Source: Myxococcales bacterium
GTDB taxonomy: Bacteria > Myxococcota_A > Polyangia > Palsa-1104 > JAEUJZ01
Direction: 5' to 3'
Length of the DNA: 64,000 nucleotides
Assembly (NCBI GenBank): GCA_016794365.1
Contig: JAEUKB010000079.1
Location: 1-64,000 of the forward strand
A program made the position numbers and the translations under genes. Below, piece after piece: positions 7,443 to 15,751 of this stretch; the stretch's first letter is position 1, and each line of letters starts with the position of its first letter. The notes beneath the pieces were generated by a model. That model did not search any database and was not told the DNA's origin. It saw only the letters and a list, made by a program, of their open reading frames with translations.

Positions 7443-7550
7443 TTCGTCGCTGCGCGATCCCTACAGCGTTCCTCTGTTTGGGTGCGCTTTGGATGTCCCA
7501 AACAGTGGCTCCTTTCCTTACGCGATCAGAGTTTGATTCGCAGCGACGAA
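7443..7550. repeat. Nested inverted repeat directly after the tRNA remnant
   Basis: A perfect 12-bp outer pair (TTCGTCGCTGCG at 7443-7454 and its complement at 7539-7550) encloses a perfect 9-bp inner pair (CTGTTTGGG at 7474-7482 with CCCAAACAG at 7497-7505). The outer arm begins two bases after the tRNA discriminator base. It could be the tRNA terminator/processing structure or a small mobile palindrome. No gene is seen in the rest of 7207-7603. Confidence 0.65.
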
Positions 7551-7603
7551 GAAAAGACCGTGATGATCTGCTGCCAAAGAACCGCTTATGATTCCGTTCG
7601 CCC

Positions 7604-8023
7604 ATGCAAAAGATCACGCAAGTAGGCGCTTGCTCCGTCGAACACACCGATGACTTCATCATCGTCCACTGGGTCGGACTGCCCAGCTTGACAGAGCTGC
7701 AAAACGTCTACACGGTCCTTGGCGAGTCCCTCCAACAGACTGGCCTACAGCGAGTCCTGTTTGACCTGACCCGTGCCGATCCAACGCCACCCGGAGCCGA
7801 TCTGCGACGCTACGCATCCCAGTGGTGGCAGCACAATGTACACCGCGCGATGCTGGCCTCCTTTGGCATGGCCTGGGTGGTGCGTGTGATCATGGAACTG
7901 GTGGCCCGTACCGTTCAACTGTTCGGACACTCTTTCGTTTCCAAGAACTTCGCGACGGAAGCAGAGGCTCGCGCCTGGCTGCTCCAGCAGACTTTGAAGC
8001 CCGCACCGAAGCCCACGCCGTAA
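7604..8023 (+). CDS. SpoIIAA/STAS-like small protein
   Basis: A 139-residue soluble protein. The N-terminal half alternates strands and helices (FIIVHWVGLPSLTELQNVY, LQRVLFDLTRADP), as in SpoIIAA-like folds. The C-terminal half contains a hydrophobic helix (FGMAWVVRVIMELVARTV) and a proline-rich tail. Such proteins often bind lipids or act in anti-sigma pathways, but no conserved phospho-acceptor serine can be pointed out here. It is the first chromosomal gene beyond the island and ends before the hairpin array at 8054. Confidence 0.7.
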   Translation: MQKITQVGACSVEHTDDFIIVHWVGLPSLTELQNVYTVLGESLQQTGLQRVLFDLTRADPTPPGADLRRYASQWWQHNVHRAMLASFGMAWVVRVIMELVARTVQLFGHSFVSKNFATEAEARAWLLQQTLKPAPKPTP

Positions 8024-8053
8024 TCATCGAGAACGCAAAAAGAGTCATCTGGC

Positions 8054-8080
8054 ATGCCTCTTATTAAAGAGGCATTTTCT
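8054..8080 (+). terminator. Probable intrinsic terminator after the SpoIIAA-like gene
   Basis: The first array unit forms a 9-bp stem (ATGCCTCTT / AAGAGGCAT, loop ATTA) followed by TTTTCT, 31 bp after the stop codon. It lies between convergent genes, so it could serve as a terminator for the upstream gene. Confidence 0.5.
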
Positions 8081-8158
8081 ATGACTCTTATTAAAGAGGT
8101 ATTTTCTATGACTCTTATTAAAGAGGTATTTGGTAAGCCTCTTATTAAAGAGGTATTT
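8054..8158. repeat. Four tandem 27-bp hairpin units
   Basis: The core C/A-CTCTT-ATTA-AAGAGG occurs at 8057, 8084, 8111 and 8138, exactly 27 bp apart. Each unit is a short hairpin with loop ATTA followed by an A/T-rich joint (TATTTTCTATGA or similar). The joints are also nearly identical, so this is a tandem duplication of one hairpin and not a CRISPR. It fills the gap between the convergent SpoIIAA-like gene and thiD. Confidence 0.85.
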
Positions 8159-8202
8159 CGTACGATTCATATACAGCGCTTTACGGACGAGCTGCGCTGC
8201 GG

Positions 8203-9000
8203 TTACCACCACTGGTGGAAGTGATGAACCGGACCGATGCCGTGACCGACCTTGAGTCGATCCGCATCAGCGAGTGCGCCGACCAGCCAGGCTTTGGCCT
8301 GGGTGATCGTCTCGATCCAGTCAGGACACTGCGGACGAAGCGCCGCCAGTGCCGCCGACAAAGAGCAGCCCGTTCCATGCGTGTGCTTGGTCACAATGCG
8401 CGGCCCGGCAAAGCGCACCGCTTGCTGCTCCGTCACAAGCCAGTCCGGGCTCTCTGCTGCATCCAGGTGTCCCCCTTTCATCAAGACCGCGCGCGCACCG
8501 CGTGCCAGGATCGCCCTGCCCTGCTCACACATCTCCTCTTCCGTACGCGCCAGCGAGGTCTGTAGCAGCGCCGCAGCTTCCGGCAGGTTCGGGGTCACCA
8601 CGTCCGCCAGCGGGAGCAGCTCGTGCAGCATCGCATCAATCGCCGACTCTGACAGCAGCCGATGTCCACCTTTGGCAACCATCACCGGATCGAGTACGAC
8701 CAGCGGCGGCTTTTGCGTCCGCACCACCGCAGCCACGCAGCGAATCCGCTCTTCATCACCGAGCATTCCGATCTTCACCGCATCGACGGTGACATCCGCA
8801 AACAGCGCGTCACACTGCGCCGTCACAAACGCAGCAGGAATGACATAGACACCGGATACACCCTGTGTGCTTTGTGCGGTCAGCGCGGTGATCACGCTCA
8901 TTCCGTACGCACCGAGCGCGCTGAAGGTCTTGAGGTCTGCTTGGACTCCGGCTCCGCCACTTGGATCAGAGCCTGCGATGGTTAGGACCTTGGGAATCAT
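8203..9000 (-). CDS. thiD: Hydroxymethylpyrimidine/phosphomethylpyrimidine kinase
   Basis: A ribokinase-fold enzyme of 265 residues that phosphorylates HMP and HMP-P in thiamine synthesis. The N-terminus has VLTIAGSDPSGGAGVQADLK, with the family's GSDxSGGAGxQAD motif. LDPVMVAKGG and the C-terminal HTHGTGCSLSAAL anion-hole/catalytic motif are intact. The start at 9000 overlaps the thiE stop by one base (TGATG) and is preceded by AAGAAGG. An earlier in-frame start at 9153 lies inside thiE and adds unrelated residues. It is the last gene of the thiM-thiE-thiD unit. Confidence 0.95.
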   Translation of the reverse strand: MIPKVLTIAGSDPSGGAGVQADLKTFSALGAYGMSVITALTAQSTQGVSGVYVIPAAFVTAQCDALFADVTVDAVKIGMLGDEERIRCVAAVVRTQKPPLVVLDPVMVAKGGHRLLSESAIDAMLHELLPLADVVTPNLPEAAALLQTSLARTEEEMCEQGRAILARGARAVLMKGGHLDAAESPDWLVTEQQAVRFAGPRIVTKHTHGTGCSLSAALAALRPQCPDWIETITQAKAWLVGALADADRLKVGHGIGPVHHFHQWW

Positions 9001-9647
9001 CACACACCTTCTTCCCATTCTCGACGAAGCTGGGCTGCACAATAAGAGACGTTTTCCATGCCACATATTGCCGAGATCACAGCCACGCCAGCTGCTCCTG
9101 CGGCCCGAATCGGAGCCACCCGACCGCGACCAATTCCACCGATCGCCACACAAGGAATCGACGATCGCTGGATCGCTTGCGCCAGCACAGACAGACCCAG
9201 CGCAGCACTGGCATCAGGCTTGGTTTCCGTCGGAAACACGGGACCAAGACCGGCATAATCGACCAGATCGATCGGCACCGCTGCGTGCTCACGCTCACAC
9301 GTTGTAGACAGGCCCACAAGCTTCTGTGGACCGACAAGCGCGCGCACCACATCCACCGGCAAGTCGTCCTGTCCTACGTGAACGCCATCAGCATCGATCG
9401 CCAGCGCAACATCTGCGTGATCGTTTACAAAGAGCGGAACGCGATGTGGTGAAACCAGCTCTTTGAGCCTGTGTCCCACCTCAACAAGCTGTCGCTTTTT
9501 CCAGTGTGGCGCACGAAGCTGAACCGCTGTAACGCCCCCTTGAATCGCCTGCGCGGTGGTGGTCAGCAGGCCTTCTGCGCCACCACATAGATCGGGATCC
9601 AAGACCAGATACAGCGTCAGGACACGCGGACTCCATCCGGCTCTCAT
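9000..9647 (-). CDS. thiE: Thiamine-phosphate synthase
   Basis: A 215-residue TIM-barrel enzyme joining HMP-PP and thiazole phosphate to thiamine phosphate. Recognisable parts are VTAVQLRAPHW (usual Q-x-R-x-K region, with a proline-histidine change), VPLFVNDHADVALAIDADGVHVGQDDLP and YAGLGPVFPTETKPDA, then CVAIGGIG. All follow the ThiE order. It overlaps thiM by 4 bp (ATGA) and thiD by 1 bp, so the three genes form one tightly coupled operon for salvage of thiamine precursors. Confidence 0.94.
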   Translation of the reverse strand: MRAGWSPRVLTLYLVLDPDLCGGAEGLLTTTAQAIQGGVTAVQLRAPHWKKRQLVEVGHRLKELVSPHRVPLFVNDHADVALAIDADGVHVGQDDLPVDVVRALVGPQKLVGLSTTCEREHAAVPIDLVDYAGLGPVFPTETKPDASAALGLSVLAQAIQRSSIPCVAIGGIGRGRVAPIRAAGAAGVAVISAICGMENVSYCAAQLRREWEEGV

Positions 9648-10444
9648 ACGTCACGCAAGCTGGCTGGATCCAGCAAGGAAAGTGCATCCAAAAAGGACGG
9701 CTGAAAGCTCCCCGGTCCCTGACTCTGCTTGGCTGCTTGTTCACCACACAGCGCCATCACCGCACAAGCTGCTGCCACCGCAGACAGACGCGCGGCTTGA
9801 TCGGACACACCTGCGACAAATGCAGCCGTGACCGCAGACAGCGCACAGCCAGTACCGACTACTTTGGTCAGGATCGGATGCCCAAACGGAACCGCGATCG
9901 TCTCTGTTCCACTGGTGATGTAGTCCGTCGCGCCAGTCACTGCGACAATCGCACCAGTCTGTTCAGCCAGTGACTCTGCAGCGGTGACTGCGCTGTGCGA
10001 GCTGGCTGTGCTATCGACTCCGCGACCTCCTTGTGAAAGCCCAGCAAGCGCCAAGATCTCGGATGCATTTCCGCGAATCACCGCAGGTCGCTTGGTCAGC
10101 AGCACTTGTGCGGCGTCCGTTCGGTAGCGAAGGAATCCGACCGCGACAGGATCCAGCACCCACGGCTTCCCCGCAGACACCGCAGCATCGACGGCACGAA
10201 GCATCGCAGCGTAGCGCGCAGGATACAGCGTTCCCACATTGATGAGGACTGCGGACGCGATCGCCGCAAACTCCGCAGCTTCTTCTTCCGCAACAATCAT
10301 CGCGGGCGCTGCGCCCACCGCGAGCAGGACGTTGGCCGTAAACTCTCCCACCACTTCATTGGTCAGCACATGAACCAGTGGCGCAGCTTGTCGCATCCGC
10401 GCAAGCTCTGTACCGACTACTTCCAAACGAATCGGCTTCGTCAT
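9644..10444 (-). CDS. thiM: Hydroxyethylthiazole kinase
   Basis: A 266-residue ribokinase-like enzyme that phosphorylates the thiazole alcohol during thiamine salvage. Motifs include PLVHVLTNEVVGEFTANVLL (usual HxITNxVxxN-xxAN, here slightly changed), PWVLDPVAVGF, IRGNASEILALAG and VVGTGCALSA. The start at 10444 has AGGAG nine bases upstream. A further start at 10510 is in frame but lacks this support. No TPP riboswitch core was found on the minus strand upstream to 10645, so regulation is unclear. Confidence 0.94.
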   Translation of the reverse strand: MTKPIRLEVVGTELARMRQAAPLVHVLTNEVVGEFTANVLLAVGAAPAMIVAEEEAAEFAAIASAVLINVGTLYPARYAAMLRAVDAAVSAGKPWVLDPVAVGFLRYRTDAAQVLLTKRPAVIRGNASEILALAGLSQGGRGVDSTASSHSAVTAAESLAEQTGAIVAVTGATDYITSGTETIAVPFGHPILTKVVGTGCALSAVTAAFVAGVSDQAARLSAVAAACAVMALCGEQAAKQSQGPGSFQPSFLDALSLLDPASLRDV

Positions 10445-10645
10445 GCGAGCGCTCCTTTGTACTTCCAAAACTACATCACGCAGCCGCGACATCCAATGTA
10501 CTTGCTGCACTCTACGTGTATCCGCTGTCGTCGGAAAAAGGTATGTCTACGTAGCGTCAGATCTGCCAATCATTCCATCACTGAGCCATCCAAACTGATC
10601 TTTCGCTATTCCTTCCGTGCGATGAGCGTCCGATAATCCAGCGAG

Positions 10646-11707
10646 ATGGATCGCACGTTTCACGCAACGGTACAGAACGTACCGATTGATATTGATCTGC
10701 AAGAAGGAACGCTCAGCTTTTTTGGTCTTCCTTCCGCTCTGTTCTGGCTCAATCCTTCGCTGTATCGGATGCTCGCGCCACTCATTCAGGAATCAGGACG
10801 CGAGCTTGCCCAGCTACTGATTGCCTACGAGTCCAGCCAAGGAACCAAAGAAGACTATGAGTTCATGGTCGAAAAGCTGGGACCAACCTTCGAGGAAGGA
10901 TTCCTAGCATGGGGACGCGCCGTCGGTGTGGCTGGCTGGGGACGCTTCGAGCTACCGATCTTTGACAAAGCAAACGGACGCGCGCTGGTGCGGATTCACA
11001 ACGCGTGGGAGCTGCGAGCACAGTCCCAGATGCCCTATCAGTGGGGCTGTCCGTTTCTGAAGGGAAAGATCATCGGAATCTTCTGTCACGCGCTCGGACA
11101 GAGCTGCTGGGCCGAAGAGAGAGTCCTTGAAGGACAACCACACACCGTCGAGTTTCTGCTCTCTGCATCCAATTCCACGATTTCAGGAGAGATCGAGCGA
11201 CTCCGCAGACAGGCTGCCGATCAGAAGCAAGCAGAGCTTCAGACCCTGGAACAGCAGCTCATCGAAAAGCAGCGCACCATCTTGCAGCTTGCCATGCCAG
11301 TGGTGCGACTGTGGGATGGAATCCTGCTGCTTCCGCTCATCGGAGAGATCGATACCCATCGCGCAGCGCTGCTGATGGACAGTGCGCTCGCTGCGATCAC
11401 CAAGCATGCCGCACGGGTTGTGATCATCGACATCACAGGTGTTCCGCTCGTGGACTCGCACGTTGCAAACTCGCTGATCAAGACCGTGCAAGCGTCCAAG
11501 CTCCTGGGTGTGGACTGCATGCTGGTTGGCATCTCGGCAGAGGTGGCGCGTAGCCTGGTTCTGCTTGGCATTGATCTTGGCTTTGTGCAGACGTTTTCGA
11601 CGCTGGAAACAGGCCTGACCGAAGCGCTGGCCAAACAGAATTACGAGATCACTTCCCGCTCGCGCACTGCGAATCCTACTGCGCGCACACCAAACAAGAA
11701 GCGCTAA
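10646..11707 (+). CDS. V4R-STAS regulator (RsbR/stressosome-like)
   Basis: A 353-residue cytoplasmic protein. Residues about 60-180 resemble a V4R domain, a small-molecule sensor related to 4-vinyl reductases (GWGRFELPIFDKANGRALVR, FLKGKIIGIFCHALGQSCWA). A coiled-coil linker (about 182-215) leads to a C-terminal STAS domain (about 222-335: VRLWDGILLLPLIGEIDT, VVIIDITGVPLVDSHVANSL) with the D-x-T-G-V-x-x-x-D/S pattern of RsbR proteins. This suggests a sensor feeding a stressosome-like switch. It lies upstream of the bilin-reductase-like gene, 62 bp away on the same strand, so the ligand may be a tetrapyrrole. That link is inference. Confidence 0.8.
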   Translation: MDRTFHATVQNVPIDIDLQEGTLSFFGLPSALFWLNPSLYRMLAPLIQESGRELAQLLIAYESSQGTKEDYEFMVEKLGPTFEEGFLAWGRAVGVAGWGRFELPIFDKANGRALVRIHNAWELRAQSQMPYQWGCPFLKGKIIGIFCHALGQSCWAEERVLEGQPHTVEFLLSASNSTISGEIERLRRQAADQKQAELQTLEQQLIEKQRTILQLAMPVVRLWDGILLLPLIGEIDTHRAALLMDSALAAITKHAARVVIIDITGVPLVDSHVANSLIKTVQASKLLGVDCMLVGISAEVARSLVLLGIDLGFVQTFSTLETGLTEALAKQNYEITSRSRTANPTARTPNKKR

Positions 11708-11769
11708 GATCTACGCCGGGAAAACGGCTGGATGTACTTCATTTCTGAATCAGAAGGACTTGTTCGGAC

Positions 11770-12537
11770 ATGATTTTTCAGACGCCGCCCAGCAATCCAT
11801 CCGATGCGCTGTCTTGGCTGTATGAACAAGCGCTGGTGATGGTCGGAAAGCTCGGCTTACGAGAAGAAGTGATTCCGTCCCGCCATTCCCACATGCACGG
11901 AACGCTCAGCGGAGAAGCCATCACCCTGCATACCCATCGCTTCATGGGCAGCGTGTTTCGCAGCTTGAGCTTGGCCTACATCCGCACGCAGCACACAAGA
12001 CAGCTCTGTTCCTTGACCTTGATCGGACTTCCCACCGCAAAGTCTCTGCTTCCGATTGTGGCCATGGAGCTGCGCGCGCTGTCTGGGACGCTGTCTCTTT
12101 TGGCGGTTGATCTGTTTCCCACCGACGAGAGAGTCTACCTTGCACAGGCCGTTCCGATTCTGCAAACCCTGCGGGAGCGCAGCGCACTTTGCTCGGTTCC
12201 CCGCAAGCGCTCTGCACTGGGTCACAGTGCGACATCTCCGCTGGCGCTTCTGTGCGCCGCAGTGCCCCAGCAGGAAGGACAGCTGATGCAAGCGGTCGCG
12301 CACTTTCTTCAGCAAGTAACCGCGCTGGCCGAGCTGTCGCACAACTCATGCAGTGACCCCGAGCGCAGCGATCTGGCTTGGCAGGCGCAGTGTGCGTGGC
12401 TGCGCTGTGAACACACCAACCAAAAAGAGTCCTCTGCGATGTCTCTTATGTTTGGTGAAGCAGCGGCCCAGCGCTATCTACAAGACGTTCTGTTTCAAGC
12501 GCCGCACAGCCAGGAATCGGGCCCAACGCGACAGTGA
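11770..12537 (+). CDS. Possible ferredoxin-dependent bilin reductase family protein (divergent)
   Basis: A 255-residue soluble protein. LLPIVAMELRALSGTLSLLAVDLFP resembles in spacing the PIFG-DLV...VIDLxP core of PcyA/HY2 reductases, and the C-terminal SLMFGEAAAQRYLQDVLF resembles their closing FGEEW-x-x-Y-x-x-x-LF motif. Length also fits (PcyA about 250). The core aspartate of PcyA appears as glutamate and the catalytic histidine is not evident, so activity may differ or be lost. It follows a V4R sensor gene, another family with tetrapyrrole ties. I hold this as a plausible but unverified assignment; otherwise it is a hypothetical protein. Confidence 0.5.
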   Translation: MIFQTPPSNPSDALSWLYEQALVMVGKLGLREEVIPSRHSHMHGTLSGEAITLHTHRFMGSVFRSLSLAYIRTQHTRQLCSLTLIGLPTAKSLLPIVAMELRALSGTLSLLAVDLFPTDERVYLAQAVPILQTLRERSALCSVPRKRSALGHSATSPLALLCAAVPQQEGQLMQAVAHFLQQVTALAELSHNSCSDPERSDLAWQAQCAWLRCEHTNQKESSAMSLMFGEAAAQRYLQDVLFQAPHSQESGPTRQ

Positions 12538-12567
12538 ACGCGAACATAAAAACGGACTCCGCTCGGT

Positions 12568-13635
12568 TTACGGACTCCGCTCGGTTGTACGTCTGCGAAG
12601 GAGCTGCTGGCCTCCGCTCCACTCCAGTAGGAGCAGACCGACAGAGAGCACCGTACCGCGATAGGAGTCCAGCCTGCGTCCGCCGTTTTCGCACGGACTT
12701 GGCTCGCTCTTATAGTCCACTTCATTGAAGAAGAGCTGATCTCCGGTTCGCCGTCCGCGCAGCGTGTAGCGAGTCTGCGTACGCATCACCTGCGAGCCAC
12801 TACACGGAAACACACCATGCAGCCTGCGACGCTCGACCACGCGATCAAAGTAGCCCGCAAGCTTGCCGTCCAGATCGACCAGGTGCCACTCCTCTTTTTC
12901 GCTGTGAAGATCACCTTCTCCGTCGGTGGAAACCTTCGCTTCGGTCTGCCAGTCCCAGACTCCGGCCAGGTTCCGCTCTGCTTCTGTCATCGGCTCGCGT
13001 CCGTTCCCTTCAATCGGCGGAAGTGGCGAGACACGCTGTCCATTCGCTTGGAGCGAAGCGCGCAAGATCAGCTGCTCCACTCCGCCCGCAAAGCGCAGGA
13101 TCAAGCGATCACCTTGCAGCAGTCCTTGATAGCTACGGAGTGCTGGCACAGCGTCGGCACACGGACTCTGTTCTTGATCGATGGACAGCTCACGCAGCTC
13201 TACCTGATCGCCGCTTCGTTGACCTTCCACCCGCACGCGCGAAGTCACCACAAAGCCAAGCTGACCGTTACAGCGATAGGGCTTTTGATCGCGCGACAGC
13301 ATCGTCACTTGCCGCAGATAGTCACCGTGAAGCTTGGATCCCTGCTGCTGAAGATGCCACTCTTCTTGTTCGATCCGCAGATCCCCTTGTTGAGAGTGAC
13401 TACGCAGCAGCCAGTCCCACGTTCCCGACAAAGACTGTAGACTAGGAACGAACGTAGCCGGTGCAGTCTGTACAGCAGCGTCTTGTGATCGCGCAATATG
13501 AGGCATTTGATCTGCCTCTTTTTTCTGCACATCTTCCGACGGAACAACCTGACTGTGACAGCCAGTCAGCGCAGAACATCCCAGCGCAAGCGCAATCCCA
13601 AGTCCAATCCCAATCTGTGTAGCAGAGCAAGGCAT
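12568..13635 (-). CDS. Lipoprotein with two copies of an unknown domain
   Basis: A 355-residue protein with a lipoprotein signal (hydrophobic run, then ALTGC; Cys at about residue 26). The mature part holds two related halves, about residues 70-190 and 225-350. Each starts G-T/V-WDW, continues with EEWHL, G-D/Y-Y/F, a cysteine (PYRCNG / VFPCSG), R-x-G-DQ, SPC and SY-G, then ends in LILRF/LLLEW. Two conserved cysteines per half could form disulfides in the periplasm. No family was recognised. It is convergent with the upstream gene; short direct repeats (CGGACTCCGCTCGGTT, twice at 12553-12587) lie at its 3' end. Confidence 0.78.
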   Translation of the reverse strand: MPCSATQIGIGLGIALALGCSALTGCHSQVVPSEDVQKKEADQMPHIARSQDAAVQTAPATFVPSLQSLSGTWDWLLRSHSQQGDLRIEQEEWHLQQQGSKLHGDYLRQVTMLSRDQKPYRCNGQLGFVVTSRVRVEGQRSGDQVELRELSIDQEQSPCADAVPALRSYQGLLQGDRLILRFAGGVEQLILRASLQANGQRVSPLPPIEGNGREPMTEAERNLAGVWDWQTEAKVSTDGEGDLHSEKEEWHLVDLDGKLAGYFDRVVERRRLHGVFPCSGSQVMRTQTRYTLRGRRTGDQLFFNEVDYKSEPSPCENGGRRLDSYRGTVLSVGLLLLEWSGGQQLLRRRTTERSP

Positions 13636-13643
13636 GAACGTGG

Positions 13644-14072
13644 TTACGGCAAGATCGCCGAGATGGTTCGCCGGATGAGCGCGCGCGTTTCAGGAAGGAC
13701 TGGCTTGTCCAGCGCACGTCGCGCCAAAAGCAGAAACAGTCCACCACCCAGCAGATCGAACCCGGCCATCGCCAACAGCGACAGCCCAAGCGACAGTCCT
13801 CTTCCGAGGAGAAACCAGATTCCGAACCCTTGCAGAAGCAGGATCAGCATCGATAGACAGATCAGTCCAATGAACAGAAACAGCAGTCCAGAAAGCAGCC
13901 GTCCTTGCTCACGCGAAAGCTCCTGTTTGGCGACTTCGGCATGAACGGAAAACAGACCCAGCGCGATCCGCACAAGGCGCGATCCAGTGCTCCGTGGCGC
14001 GCGGAATTCCTCTTCCTCTTGCACAAAGGATTCCGTCGAGCCGTGCAGATCCGATGACAGGTTATTTTCCAC
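13644..14072 (-). CDS. Small membrane protein, holin-superfamily (phage holin 3_6) like
   Basis: A 142-residue protein with an acidic N-terminal tail, an amphipathic stretch (HAEVAKQELSREQGRLLSG) and two long hydrophobic helices (about residues 62-85 and 93-118), then a charged end. This arrangement matches the small inner-membrane proteins annotated as phage holin family 3_6/YqjE, which in bacteria are chromosomal and not lytic. It overlaps the upstream gene by 11 bp. The two are probably co-expressed, as YqjD-YqjE pairs are. Confidence 0.7.
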   Translation of the reverse strand: MENNLSSDLHGSTESFVQEEEEFRAPRSTGSRLVRIALGLFSVHAEVAKQELSREQGRLLSGLLFLFIGLICLSMLILLLQGFGIWFLLGRGLSLGLSLLAMAGFDLLGGGLFLLLARRALDKPVLPETRALIRRTISAILP

Positions 14073-14559
14073 GCTGAAAGTTCCAGCCCGTAAAGATCAC
14101 ACCGATGATGAAGCCGAGTCCGACACTCACCAGCAGCGAAAACAGCAGGTTGTCTTTCACCTTGGTGCGCGTGTCGGCAAACACTCCGTTACGAAGCTCA
14201 CGCATGATCTGTGCGGTGCGTTCTTCCAGCTCTTGCAGCAGCAGATCGGCAGTTTCAGGAAGCGGGGAAGTGGCCCCAGCGGACGAAGGACCGCGACGAG
14301 CAGACGCAGCAGGAGGACGACGACGCGGCGGATCCATCACAACGTGCCACAGCTCGGTAAGCTGCCGCCGAACCAGCGTCTTGGTATGTGCAGAGTGCTC
14401 TGCAATGAGCGCGACCACTTTGTCCAGGACACCGCCCGTTTCGGACAGCGCTTTGGGATCCAGCTCGCTCCACTCTGCCAAGATCGCGGGCACCAGCTTT
14501 TCAAACGACTCTGCAAACGTCGTGTTCGACAGCTCGCGCGCTGAAGTCTCTTCCGCCAT
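14062..14559 (-). CDS. C-terminally anchored membrane protein, YqjD/ElaB-like
   Basis: A 165-residue protein: mostly helical and charged, with a proline/arginine/serine-rich linker (about 70-95), then a helix containing FADTRTKVKDNL and one C-terminal membrane segment (LLFSLLVSVGLGFIIGVIF) ending in a short basic tail. This layout recalls YqjD/ElaB proteins that tie ribosomes or other partners to the membrane. A second ATG four codons upstream (14571) is possible. It is followed by the overlapping two-helix membrane protein. Confidence 0.65.
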   Translation of the reverse strand: MAEETSARELSNTTFAESFEKLVPAILAEWSELDPKALSETGGVLDKVVALIAEHSAHTKTLVRRQLTELWHVVMDPPRRRPPAASARRGPSSAGATSPLPETADLLLQELEERTAQIMRELRNGVFADTRTKVKDNLLFSLLVSVGLGFIIGVIFTGWNFQRGK

Positions 14560-14630
14560 CACAGCCTCCATTGCTACTCGTCCATCATGCCAGACTCTCG
14601 GGCCGAGCTGCGCCGCATCACGGTGGGTTC

Positions 14631-15596
14631 TTACTGCGGCTTTTGCGCAACGGGCCGCAGCGGAATACAGCCGACGCCCACCGCTTCAAGCTGGCTTCCT
14701 TCCGATTCCGCGACCACGCCACCAACGGCCAGCGCGCGCGGCTTGTCCTTGCTCTTTTCAGTGCGCGAAAACGAGTGCTCGGGACCAGGAAACGCACCGC
14801 TGCGCACTTCCCCGATGTAGCTGTCGATCGCGGTGCGCACACGGACCGCAAAGTTTTCGTAGCGCTTCACAAAGCGAGGCCGAAACTCTTCATTCATCCC
14901 GAGCAGATCGTAGATGACCAGCACTTGACCATCGCACTCGGGACCAGCGCCGATGCCGATCGTGGGAATCGCCAGCGACTCGGTGATCTCGGCGCCCAGC
15001 TCTTGCGGAATGCCTTCGAGCACCAGCGAAAAACAGCCCGCTTCCGCCAGCGCCAGCGCATCGGCTTTGATTCGCTGTGCCGCCGCATCTTCGCGACCTT
15101 GGACCTTGAAGCCACCAAGCGCGTGCAGCGACTGTGGAGTCAGTCCAATGTGTCCCATCACCGGAATGCCGACGCGAACCAAGCGACTGACCAGCTCTGC
15201 GTACTCGGCCCCACCTTCGAGCTTGACCGCTTCCGCCTGACCCTCTTTGAGCAGCCGTCCAGCGTTGCGCATCGCTTCGTCGAGATCCGACTGATACGAC
15301 ATAAACGGCAGGTCTCCGACGATCATGGCTCGTCCAGTTGCCGCTTCGACGCCGCGCGCCACCGCCTGACAGTGATAGATCATGTGATCCATCGTCACGG
15401 GCAGCGTGTTTTTCTGACCTTGAATGACCATGCCAAGCGAATCTCCGACGAGCAACACATCGGTTCCCGCTTGGTCGCACAGCCGAGCAAAGCTGTAGTC
15501 GTACGCGGTGAGCATCGTGATGCGCTCACCTTGTTCCTTCATCTTGCGCAGTTCTAAGTGCGTGACCTTGCTGCGTCGAGCGGTATGAACGGACAT
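14631..15596 (-). CDS. panB: 3-methyl-2-oxobutanoate hydroxymethyltransferase
   Basis: PanB makes ketopantoate from alpha-ketoisovalerate and methylene-tetrahydrofolate, the first committed step to pantothenate. Typical blocks are ITMLTAYDYSFARLCDQAGT, LLVGDSLGMVIQG, TLPVTMDHMIYHC, DLPFMSY, GHIGLTPQS and IPTIGIGAGPECDGQVLV, all in order. The enzyme core ends near residue 265; a C-terminal tail of about 55 residues is extra and Lys/Arg-rich. The start at 15596 has AAGGAG upstream; an in-frame start at 15656 lacks it. No other pan gene is adjacent. Confidence 0.95.
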   Translation of the reverse strand: MSVHTARRSKVTHLELRKMKEQGERITMLTAYDYSFARLCDQAGTDVLLVGDSLGMVIQGQKNTLPVTMDHMIYHCQAVARGVEAATGRAMIVGDLPFMSYQSDLDEAMRNAGRLLKEGQAEAVKLEGGAEYAELVSRLVRVGIPVMGHIGLTPQSLHALGGFKVQGREDAAAQRIKADALALAEAGCFSLVLEGIPQELGAEITESLAIPTIGIGAGPECDGQVLVIYDLLGMNEEFRPRFVKRYENFAVRVRTAIDSYIGEVRSGAFPGPEHSFSRTEKSKDKPRALAVGGVVAESEGSQLEAVGVGCIPLRPVAQKPQ

Positions 15597-15751
15597 GAAC
15601 CGGACTCCTTGCCGTCTCGGTCCCGTCACAGGATCCAAGCGGCGTGCTAGGGCCAATGAACAACTGACCCTTTGATCGATTCCACACCTGACCGGGGCGG
15701 AGCAAGGGGGAAGCTGCGAAAATACGCATCTTCTGTGCTACGAAGCGCGCT

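Noticed and set aside
7309..7662. 117-residue minus-strand frame across the tRNA remnant
   Set aside because: It crosses the tRNA and nested inverted repeat and has no protein-like pattern.
8054..8158. CRISPR-like repeat array
   Set aside because: Repeat units include their joints and are 27 bp tandem duplicates, without unique spacers or cas genes.
10445..10645. TPP riboswitch upstream of thiM
   Set aside because: The conserved core bases were not found on the minus strand; only a ribosome site is visible.
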